DNA from: a virus
Strand: one strand, 5' to 3'
Length of the DNA: 37,610 nucleotides
Virus record (IMG/VR): IMGVR_UViG_3300021093_000182
Location: 1 to 37,610 of that record
Position 1 is the stretch's first letter, and every line of letters begins with the position of its first letter. The notes beneath the pieces are model-generated. The model saw nothing but the letters and a program-made list of their open reading frames with translations. It was not told where the DNA came from and did no database searches. A program made the translations under genes and the position numbers. Below are positions 1-7,905 of the stretch, piece after piece.

Positions 1-671
1 ATAAAAAAGGTGGTAATATTAATAACTATGCTCCGGGAGGAGAACTATCTCCTAAAGATTTAGACCCAGCTACTCTAGAAAAATACTTATCAGATTTAAG
101 AGGTTTGGAAAACTCTATTAAAAAAGGTTACAAAAATAATAAATGGTATCCTCATGCAAGTGTTGAAGGTGGTGCTAATACCATAGCTTATGGACATAAA
201 TTACAACCTGGTGAATCATTTGCTTCAGGTTTGACTGAACAACAAGCTAGAGACTTACAGAAAAAAGATGTATTAGCTCATCAGACTAAAGCAGAAAAAT
301 ATGTAGATGACAAATATGGTACAGGAACTTATGACAAGTTACCTCAAAATAGTCAAATGATGCTTACTGATTATGCATATAATTTAGGTAGCTTAAATAA
401 GTTCCCAAGTTTTGTAGAAGGAGTTGTAAAAGGAGATAAAAATAAAATGCTCCAGCAATATGAAAGAAGAGGATTAACACAAAGAAATAACTGGACTAAA
501 GATGTAATAAATACTACTGATTTCTCTAAAGGTTCAGATGAAGGTTTTTTTGGTTGGCTTAAAACTGCTTTGTCAAACAAGAAGAATGGTGGGGCTATTG
601 AAATAGATATTAAAAATAAAGAAGACCTAAAAAGATATGTTGATCAGGGTTTCATTATAGAAGAATTGTAA
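1..671 (+). CDS. C-terminal part of a virion protein with a phage-type lysozyme domain (5' end outside window)
   Basis: The reading frame is open from the left edge (codons start at base 3), so this is the 3' end of a longer gene; a TTG at 105 inside it is not a convincing start. About 222 residues are visible. A lysozyme-like domain (GH24 / T4-lysozyme superfamily) is suggested by EGGANTIAYGHKL, which corresponds to the TIGIGH region of that family, followed by a helical stretch (LTEQQARDL), the motif DYAYNLGSLNKFPSF and a late ERRG helix. It would cleave peptidoglycan, probably during DNA entry since it lies among virion genes, though a lysis role is not excluded. Upstream of the domain are Gly-Gly peptides (KKGGNINNYAPGGEL). 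The C-terminus, EDLKRYVDQGFIIEEL, resembles the C-terminus of the next gene's product. No cysteine is present. Domain call fairly sure; exact catalytic residues not. Confidence 0.75.
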   Translation, partial: KKGGNINNYAPGGELSPKDLDPATLEKYLSDLRGLENSIKKGYKNNKWYPHASVEGGANTIAYGHKLQPGESFASGLTEQQARDLQKKDVLAHQTKAEKYVDDKYGTGTYDKLPQNSQMMLTDYAYNLGSLNKFPSFVEGVVKGDKNKMLQQYERRGLTQRNNWTKDVINTTDFSKGSDEGFFGWLKTALSNKKNGGAIEIDIKNKEDLKRYVDQGFIIEEL

Positions 672-729
672 ATTTTTAAAGTTTATTCATTAAATTAAAT
701 TTTAGTATATTAGTATATAACACGTTATT
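669..729 (+). promoter_or_regulatory. AT-rich leader with near-palindrome starting in the upstream stop codon
   Basis: This is one of only two real gaps on the + strand. Starting at the TAA stop, the first 19 bases match the gap at 7839 at 17 of 19 positions. They contain a near-palindrome (AAATTTT/AAAGTTT, 670-684) and run into ATTAAATTAAATTTTAG-like sequence. It could hold a promoter or operator for the gene at 730. I see no clean Bacteroidota TAnnTTTG -7 box and no terminator-grade hairpin, so the role is unproven. Confidence 0.3.
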
Positions 730-3700
730 ATGAAAGTAAGAATAACTAAAGCACCAGATGGAAAAGGAAAGTTTGTAAGTAAACTACAAAAATTTACAGC
801 ACAAATGGGTGGAACAGCTCCTTCTTCTCAACAACAATTGGTAAATTTTATAGCAAATGATATTGCTTCAGGAAAAGCTAAAGAAGAAACTATGATTAAA
901 CTCTTTGCTATTTTAGGCAATGATTTTAATTCTGCTAATAGTTACTATGATCAAGTGTATCAAATGTATGCTTCTCAAAATAAAGAAGAAGATGAAGAAG
1001 AAGAAACAGATGAAGCAACAGAATCTAATAAAGTAGAAATAGCAAATAGTCCTGTAACACAACCTGTTTCAGAACAGAATGAAACTAAAATTTCTAATGA
1101 TCTTATAGCTGAAGATAGAGACGACTCAGACTTTGATGCAGAAATATACTCTGACTATGAAGATCCTAATGCAACTACTCAAGCTAAATTAGGAGGTAAC
1201 TTTAAAAAGGAAAGAAGAAAGTATGTAAACAATATTCTTAAACTGGCTAAAAAAGAACTTGGTGGAACAACACAACTAACTCAATCTTCTACACCAGATC
1301 CAACTGGTGAAGAAGTTAGAAATAATATGAAAGGTTCTTTTGTAAATAATCTTAAGAATAATGCTCAGTTAGCTGTAATAAAAGAACAAGCAGAAAATCA
1401 GTTTGATACATACATGCAAGATGGTGGTCAAGAACAACCATATGACTTTACTCATTATACTCATGGTGATACTGATGTGTTTCATGATCCTATGAATGAG
1501 TTAGTACAAGCAAGATTAGGCTTTAATAAAAGAAGAGGTTTTAGAAACAATCCTTATTACATGACACCTTTTATGGGTCTTACTCCTGATATGTTACAAA
1601 TGGGAATGATGGGACCTATAAGTAAATTAGATGTTACAAGATCCCATTGGTTAACAGGAAGACCTTCTAGATACTCTATGGAATTTAGCCCTATGCCAGG
1701 AATGGGTATGGGTTATTATTTACCTGGTTATGGATACGGTATGAGAGCTACTGGAAATAAAACTCCGGGTAGACTTGTAACTGAACAAATCAGTAAAGAT
1801 GTAAATAATGAGAGTATAAAAGAAGTAGCAAATACAACTAACTCTGAAGCTGCAAATAATGCTACTGGTCCAAAAAATTGGAATGAGGCAGATTATAATA
1901 GTGATAATGTTCCAGATTATTTACAACCAGATGGTGCAGGAACAGAAGATCTAGCAATGGGTAGAAATTTACCTGTAGGTCCAGTAGAAAATCCTAATGA
2001 TCCTACTGAAGAAATACCTACAGAAAAAGTTATTACTAAACCTAAAAAGAAATCTACTCCTAAAACAGTTACTCCAGAAGTTACTCCAGTAGTTACTCCT
2101 CCTTCAGATCCATTTGGTATTGGTGCAGGAATTGAGAATCTTATTAGAGGAGGTGCTGAGTATCTAGACCAAGGTATTACAAAAGGAAAAGATTGGTTAG
2201 TAGAAAATTCTAAAAAAATGCAAAATGATGCTAAATGGGAAAAGTATAGAACTGAGTCTGGCGCATTAATGTCAGGACCATATGTTCCAAGTTATCATTA
2301 TTATGGTTCAGTAGGTATGGGTCCTCAAGCAGCACAAGCAGATGATGATTTAGTGCAAACACTTGCATTAGGTGTACCTAACTTAGTTAGTGGTGCAGCT
2401 AATTTGTTTAGAGGTGCCGCTGGAAATGCAGCACAACAAGCAGCTGGAAATGCAGCACAGAGAGGTGCTAACAAAATTTATATAGACTTTTGGAAATCTA
2501 TAAAAAATAATCCAAGATCTTTAGATGGCTATCTTAGAAATCCAAAAATGCAACAAGAAGCTAATAAGTTATTTAAAGATTATTGGAAAGCTACAAATAG
2601 AAAAGGTTTACCTGAACCTCCATCTGGCACTCAATTAAAATTTTCATTTCCTGGAATGGAAGTAGGAGGTATAGTAAATGATCCATTTATGGATCCTTAC
2701 GGAAACTTACAAAAGTTTATTTATGGTGGTAATGATGTTTTTACTCAAGCAGATTTAGATGATACTTATTCTAAAGATACAACAGATGCTTACTTTGCTG
2801 ATGGTGGTTTAACTAAATATCGAACAAGAGGAGAAGTAGGTAATGATTATAGTTCTTATGCTAAACAAATAGGAGATAGATTAGGTATGTCTTTAAGAGA
2901 TGATCTATCTGCTAAAGAAATGTATGAGTTAGCTCAAAAGGCTGGTATGGCTAATTCTCAAAGTAATACAAGAACACAGACTAATGTAAACAGAAATGCT
3001 TATCCTAATTATTTTAACGCAGGTTATAATAGAGGGCAGTTTCCTGGAATGTATTATGATCCTAGATTAGGAAACAGAGGTCCTGGTATATTTCCAGGGA
3101 GATTTGCTACTTATGCGGGAACATGGGCAAAACCAATGGGTATGCGTGTAGCAGGAACTAATCAACCTTACACAGGTATGTTTGATCCTTCTAGTATTGC
3201 TAAGATAAATGTTACAAAATCTAATTGGCTAACAGGAGCTCCTAGAAGATATACTATAGATTATAATGTAAACAGAGATGCTTCTGGAAAACCAATGATT
3301 AATCTACCTACTTCAGGTAGTTTAGCATCCGCAGGTAATACATCTGCCGGTAGCAATGTACCTAAAGGAAATGATCTACAATCTACTTTACAGAGAGAAA
3401 CTCAAGGTTTATCTGGTAGAGATTTGAGAGTTAAAGAGCGTGATATAAAAAGAGCTTTTAATCAAGGTTATGGTAGTGATTATGCATATGATGATAGTAG
3501 AAATGGAAATTTTTCATCTACTCCATCATCTACTGTAAAAGCACCTGGAGAAGATAAAGAGTATATTGCAGAATTCCAACAAAAACAAAAAGATAGAGGT
3601 TTAGTATGGAATGAACAACAAAAGAAATGGGTACCTAATGCACAGAATATGGCGGCTATTAATGCTGCAACTGATCCAAACTATGTAGCTAATCAACAAA

Positions 3701-5628
3701 CTGCAGGTAATGCTTTGGAGCAAATGGTAAATAATCCATCTAATCTTTTTGATTACTCTAATTCCCCTAGACAATCTAGTGCTCCTGATGTAAAACAATC
3801 TGCACCTACTGGACAAACACAATCTCCAACAGCTTTAGATTATTTACAAGGGAAAGCTCAACCAACAAGTAGAACACAAAGTGGTACTACAGTAATTAAT
3901 GCTGCTGGAGAACCAATAACAGATGAAAGTTTTACAGAAGCTAATGCACCTTCTGCAGCAAATCCAGTATCTGCACCATCTAATCCATTAGCAGCATTTA
4001 TACAATCTGCTATGGGTTCACCAAGTAGCACATCTACTGAAAATTTATTTAATGCTGTGCAACAAATGAAAGCTAATGCTTCTCCTCAAAGTTCAGCAAA
4101 TGTAGAAACCGGTAGACCAGGTTTTGATTTACCTACAACACCAAGTGCACCAGAAGCAAAATTTGAGATTGACAAAAACAATCCTTATAATGAACAAAAG
4201 GAAATGTACTACTATCTCCAAAATATGAGGAATGAAGCTTATCCAGAATGGAGAAGAAATACAGTTCCTTTTAAAAAATTTGGTGGTTATTATCAGCCGG
4301 GTGGAGAGAAGAGAAGAATAATGCCTCAATTATTTGACCGCTTAGATAGACTCAGATCTTTTCTTGGTAACAATGATGAAGAGTCTGTACAAATGCCTCA
4401 ACAAACATTTGAAGAAGAAATACCTTTAGAAGATTTTTATAATCAAAGTAACTTCTATGATTTTAACTTTCAAAATACATTACCTGTACCAGAAGAAGAA
4501 CTGATGTATCAAACAGAATATACTCCTGAACAATTGGGTTTAGTTGAACCAGTTAGTAAACAATCAGAGTTTAGTAATACGAAAAAATCTACTAAACCAA
4601 AATCTAATTCATCTGGTAAATCTAAATCTACTTCATCTACTAAACCTAAATCTACTACTAGCTCAAATGTATCAGCTGATGATTATGATAAATATGTTTC
4701 TGAAAATAAAAATAATTATAAGCCACTTTCATCTGAAGAATTAAAAAAAGCACAAGCTGCTAAATTAAAACAGGATGAGGCTAGATATCGTAATAGAAAC
4801 TATAATAGTTATACTGATGCTAAGAATGCAGCTAGACAATTTTCTGATGTTTCTACACAAGATGATCTTATTTTTAGAATGAACAATCAGCTAAAAACTT
4901 TGAGAGACCAAGAAATGACTTTATTATATAAATCTAATAAAACAGCAGCTGAAAAGAAAAAGCATGCAGAGTTAAATAAACAAGCAAATGATTTAACACT
5001 TAAGATACAAGCAGAAGAAGCTAAACTTAAAAAGATAGTTGATGCAAAACTTGCTGGTAAAAAAAGATTTGGCGGAATACCTCAAGCTAATTATGGTTTT
5101 CAAACTCCTGTTACTGAAGATGACAGAACTAAACCTGCATTAGATAGAATGCAAACTATGTCTTCTAAAGATGCGGGAACACAATTACTGAATACTCAAT
5201 TAGATAAAATGAGAGAAGAGTATGGTGAAAAACCTGGAGTAGTTTCTGTAGATTACAGAAATAAAAATATGTGGGAATTAAATCCAGAAATAGGTAATAT
5301 TCAATTTAATACTGCTTTAGCTGGAGCTACTGGACTTAAAAATATAGGAGATACAAAAGGTGTGCAAGCAGATTTATATAATGCATTTAAAGGTGATGCA
5401 TCTGCTCCTGAAACAGCAATGATAGATGAAGGAAACTATGATACTAATACAGGTACATTTAAACCAAATCAACAAGGTTTTGAAAAAAGAGTTCAATATG
5501 GTGGGCCTATATATGAAGATGGTGGAAGTGTGTATGATGATATGGAAGAAGGAGATGAAGTAATGATGACACCAGAAGAACTTCAAGAATTTTTAAATAA
5601 TGGTGGTGAAGTAGAATATATATACTAA
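730..5628 (+). CDS. Large Gly-Gly-motif virion protein of crAss-like phage (1632 aa)
   Basis: Function not recognised with certainty; it reads like a conserved crAss-like structural or cargo protein. The N-terminus MKVRITKAP resembles that of the next product (MIKVKIKKVP). Residues ~85-140 are acidic. A peptide repeats inside the protein: VTRSHWLTGRPSRYSMEF (~302-319) and VTKSNWLTGAPRRYTIDY (~828-845), each after a Gly/Pro/Met/Tyr-rich stretch. Around 570-590 is an Ala/Gly segment with repeated AAGNAAQ. A Lys/Ser/Thr-rich linker lies near 1284-1313 and a charged, coiled-coil-like helix near 1390-1460. Short aromatic-Gly-Gly peptides recur (FKKFGGYYQPGG, RVQYGGPIYEDGG). The C-terminus, EELQEFLNNGGEVEYI, resembles the end of the lysozyme-domain protein upstream. 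There are no cysteines and no catalytic motif. Much of it is probably disordered. The ATG at 730 follows an AT-rich leader without a Shine-Dalgarno. Confidence 0.8.
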   Translation: MKVRITKAPDGKGKFVSKLQKFTAQMGGTAPSSQQQLVNFIANDIASGKAKEETMIKLFAILGNDFNSANSYYDQVYQMYASQNKEEDEEEETDEATESNKVEIANSPVTQPVSEQNETKISNDLIAEDRDDSDFDAEIYSDYEDPNATTQAKLGGNFKKERRKYVNNILKLAKKELGGTTQLTQSSTPDPTGEEVRNNMKGSFVNNLKNNAQLAVIKEQAENQFDTYMQDGGQEQPYDFTHYTHGDTDVFHDPMNELVQARLGFNKRRGFRNNPYYMTPFMGLTPDMLQMGMMGPISKLDVTRSHWLTGRPSRYSMEFSPMPGMGMGYYLPGYGYGMRATGNKTPGRLVTEQISKDVNNESIKEVANTTNSEAANNATGPKNWNEADYNSDNVPDYLQPDGAGTEDLAMGRNLPVGPVENPNDPTEEIPTEKVITKPKKKSTPKTVTPEVTPVVTPPSDPFGIGAGIENLIRGGAEYLDQGITKGKDWLVENSKKMQNDAKWEKYRTESGALMSGPYVPSYHYYGSVGMGPQAAQADDDLVQTLALGVPNLVSGAANLFRGAAGNAAQQAAGNAAQRGANKIYIDFWKSIKNNPRSLDGYLRNPKMQQEANKLFKDYWKATNRKGLPEPPSGTQLKFSFPGMEVGGIVNDPFMDPYGNLQKFIYGGNDVFTQADLDDTYSKDTTDAYFADGGLTKYRTRGEVGNDYSSYAKQIGDRLGMSLRDDLSAKEMYELAQKAGMANSQSNTRTQTNVNRNAYPNYFNAGYNRGQFPGMYYDPRLGNRGPGIFPGRFATYAGTWAKPMGMRVAGTNQPYTGMFDPSSIAKINVTKSNWLTGAPRRYTIDYNVNRDASGKPMINLPTSGSLASAGNTSAGSNVPKGNDLQSTLQRETQGLSGRDLRVKERDIKRAFNQGYGSDYAYDDSRNGNFSSTPSSTVKAPGEDKEYIAEFQQKQKDRGLVWNEQQKKWVPNAQNMAAINAATDPNYVANQQTAGNALEQMVNNPSNLFDYSNSPRQSSAPDVKQSAPTGQTQSPTALDYLQGKAQPTSRTQSGTTVINAAGEPITDESFTEANAPSAANPVSAPSNPLAAFIQSAMGSPSSTSTENLFNAVQQMKANASPQSSANVETGRPGFDLPTTPSAPEAKFEIDKNNPYNEQKEMYYYLQNMRNEAYPEWRRNTVPFKKFGGYYQPGGEKRRIMPQLFDRLDRLRSFLGNNDEESVQMPQQTFEEEIPLEDFYNQSNFYDFNFQNTLPVPEEELMYQTEYTPEQLGLVEPVSKQSEFSNTKKSTKPKSNSSGKSKSTSSTKPKSTTSSNVSADDYDKYVSENKNNYKPLSSEELKKAQAAKLKQDEARYRNRNYNSYTDAKNAARQFSDVSTQDDLIFRMNNQLKTLRDQEMTLLYKSNKTAAEKKKHAELNKQANDLTLKIQAEEAKLKKIVDAKLAGKKRFGGIPQANYGFQTPVTEDDRTKPALDRMQTMSSKDAGTQLLNTQLDKMREEYGEKPGVVSVDYRNKNMWELNPEIGNIQFNTALAGATGLKNIGDTKGVQADLYNAFKGDASAPETAMIDEGNYDTNTGTFKPNQQGFEKRVQYGGPIYEDGGSVYDDMEEGDEVMMTPEELQEFLNNGGEVEYIY

Positions 5629-5633
5629 AACAA

Positions 5634-7841
5634 ATGATAAAAGTAAAAATTAAAAAAGTTCCTGGTTTAAAACAAGCTAGAACTGGTTATCAAGTTCAAG
5701 GTGCATTAGCAAATGACGTACCTGCCTTTGGTGGTGCTGACTATAATGCTTATATAGGAAAACCTCAAACTAAAGTTAATAGAACTTTGCAACCTATTGC
5801 AAGAGAAGGAGCTAATCTAGAAGCTGAAAAGAATGAAACAGTTGTTACTAATGATGGTAGTAATATGCCTGCATTTTATACAATTGGTGGTAAAAGACAT
5901 TATGAAGGAGGTACTCCTTTAAATTTACCAGATGATAGTTTTATTTTCAGTGATACTAAGGCAATGAAAATAAAGGATCCTGCTATACTTAAAAGATTTG
6001 GTTTATCACCTAAAGATGGTGGGTATACTCCTGCAACTATATCTAAAAAGTATGATTTAAATCCTTATAGAAAAATTCTACAAGATCCTGACTCAGATAA
6101 ATTAGAAAGAAAGACTGCTGAAATGATGCTAAAAAACTATACAATGAAGTTAGGAGAATTAGCATTAATTCAAGAATCTATGAAAGGTTTTCCACAAGAC
6201 ATACCTTTGATTTCTAAACCTTATATGGAAGCAAATGGTATTTCTGAAGAGGAGTTATTACCACAAAAAGCCCAACCACAGCAGCAACCTACTGAAGAGT
6301 ATGCAGATTATGAAGAAGTAGAACAAGAAAATCAGATGCCTTCAGAAATGCCAAGTGGAGAACCTATTGCTCAACCTATGCAAGATGAACAAATGATGCA
6401 AATGGGACAAGAGCAAATGATGGCTTACGGAGGATATCCTATGGAAGATTATTTCTTTCCTTACAATCCTGTTGAAATGGCTTATGGAGGTTACTTACCT
6501 GAAGCTGCTACAGGAGCTATAACACCATATGAGAAAGCTAAAACTAAACAAGGTAATGTTACACCAACTGGTCAACAAAATAAGTTTAGTGATAGAGGTC
6601 AAAAGCTTGAGGATTATCTAGGACAATGGGAAGCTGATATACCTGGTATTAAAGATATGTCAGAAGGACAAGCTCAAAAAGCTATCTATGAATGGTCTTT
6701 AAAAAATAATCCAGATGCTATTAGATCAATGTGGAAACAATTTGGTTTAACAGCTAAAGGAATGAAAAGCTCTAAACTTAAAGGACTTAGCCAAAATAAA
6801 ACTGGTCAATTTACAGAAGAAATGCTTAAAGATCCAGAACTATTAGAGAAATTACAAGAAGCTTATGTAGATAATTATTTTGGAGTTAGACAATTAGATC
6901 CTTTAGCTAAAAGGAAAGAGGATCCAAAAGTTATAGAAAATCCTAACGCTCCTGTTCAAAAATGTTATTGCCCTGATGAAAATGGTAATGAAGTTGAGAC
7001 ACCTATGGTAGATGGTAAATGTCTATGTGATGAGTATACTGCAGAGTCAGAATATGATCCTGGTTTTGCTCCACCAAGAAGAAGATCAGGCTTTTTTTTA
7101 CAAGATACTATAAATACTGCTAATGCATTTGCAAATCTAATGGGATTAAAGAAATACTTACCTATTACACAAAGAATGCAACCTATAGAGTATGGAGTAA
7201 ACTATTTAGATCCTACAAGAAACATTGCTGCACAAAATGAAGCTACTGCACAATTAGCTAAGGCTGTTTCTTCAACAGCTGCTGGTCCTGCAAATAGAGC
7301 TACTTTAGCTGCAATGCAAGGTAAGTTATCAAAAGGTGTTTCTGATGTATCTAGTCAATATGATAATGCTAATGTAGGTATTGCTAATCAATATGAACAA
7401 GGGTTAGGTGCTTTAAGAAACCAATATAACATGATGAATAATCAGTTGACTAAACAATTAGGAAATGAGAATGCTATTGCTAATCAAAATTATGATAATT
7501 CTGAAAGGCTTTTTAGAGGTGATGTTGCTAAAGGATATACTACAGGAATTACTAATGCAGCACAAATAGATGCTGTTAATCAACTAAATGAAAATTATAA
7601 AGTTGATCCTGAATCAGGTGGTTTTGTAGATTATGTAGCAACTGATAAAACTGTTGATCCAGGTACTAAACAAAAAGATGCCTTAGATTTTGCATATGAA
7701 TTACAAGGTTCTGGTCTAAGTCCAAAGATGCAAGAAATGTTATTTAAACAAAATTATGGTCTGGGTAGATATGGTGGACAATTTGCTAATGGTGGAGCAT
7801 ATGTAATGGGTGATACAGTTTTTCCATTTATGTTTTATTAA
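5634..7841 (+). CDS. Conserved crAss-like virion/cargo protein with CxC...CxC cluster (735 aa)
   Basis: Starts 5 bases after the preceding stop, so it is probably translated with it. The N-terminal third (IKVKIKKVPGL, then LQPIAREGANLEAEKNETVV and GGKRHYEGGTPLNLPDDSF) looks like a conserved N-terminal region I associate with crAss-like phages. The middle is Gln/Met/Glu-rich with YGGY peptides (MAYGGYPMEDYFFPY, EMAYGGYLPEA). Four cysteines, C444-Y-C446 and C463-L-C465, form a compact cluster that could bind zinc; they are the only cysteines in the protein. The C-terminal third, from about 520, is Ala/Gln/Asn-rich and predicted helical, like internal or ejected phage proteins. The end has YGGQFANGG and a hydrophobic tail FPFMFY. 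Likely a packaged or tail-associated protein; the exact role is unknown. Confidence 0.8.
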   Translation: MIKVKIKKVPGLKQARTGYQVQGALANDVPAFGGADYNAYIGKPQTKVNRTLQPIAREGANLEAEKNETVVTNDGSNMPAFYTIGGKRHYEGGTPLNLPDDSFIFSDTKAMKIKDPAILKRFGLSPKDGGYTPATISKKYDLNPYRKILQDPDSDKLERKTAEMMLKNYTMKLGELALIQESMKGFPQDIPLISKPYMEANGISEEELLPQKAQPQQQPTEEYADYEEVEQENQMPSEMPSGEPIAQPMQDEQMMQMGQEQMMAYGGYPMEDYFFPYNPVEMAYGGYLPEAATGAITPYEKAKTKQGNVTPTGQQNKFSDRGQKLEDYLGQWEADIPGIKDMSEGQAQKAIYEWSLKNNPDAIRSMWKQFGLTAKGMKSSKLKGLSQNKTGQFTEEMLKDPELLEKLQEAYVDNYFGVRQLDPLAKRKEDPKVIENPNAPVQKCYCPDENGNEVETPMVDGKCLCDEYTAESEYDPGFAPPRRRSGFFLQDTINTANAFANLMGLKKYLPITQRMQPIEYGVNYLDPTRNIAAQNEATAQLAKAVSSTAAGPANRATLAAMQGKLSKGVSDVSSQYDNANVGIANQYEQGLGALRNQYNMMNNQLTKQLGNENAIANQNYDNSERLFRGDVAKGYTTGITNAAQIDAVNQLNENYKVDPESGGFVDYVATDKTVDPGTKQKDALDFAYELQGSGLSPKMQEMLFKQNYGLGRYGGQFANGGAYVMGDTVFPFMFY

Positions 7842-7905
7842 ACTTTAAAAGTTTATTAAACTTATAAAATTTTGATAGTTTTACAATAGATAATAAGAAT
7901 CAATT
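7839..7905 (+). promoter_or_regulatory. AT-rich leader with palindrome AAACTTT-A-AAAGTTT at the stop codon
   Basis: This is the second + strand gap, ahead of the run of giant genes. The perfect palindrome at 7840-7854 begins inside the TAA stop and is followed by ATTAAACTTATAAAATTTTG. The first 19 bases match the gap at 669 at 17 of 19 positions. A shared promoter or operator for late gene groups is plausible. The single-base centre makes a stable RNA hairpin unlikely. Confidence 0.35.

Noticed and set aside
105-671. A 188-aa gene starting at TTG 105
   Set aside because: The same frame is open to the left window edge and the upstream residues (NYAPGGELSPKDL) fit the GG-peptide style of the neighbours, so this is the end of a longer gene.
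7840-7854. Palindrome AAACTTTAAAAGTTT as a transcription terminator
   Set aside because: All pairs are A-T except one, the centre leaves no proper loop, and there is no T run after it.
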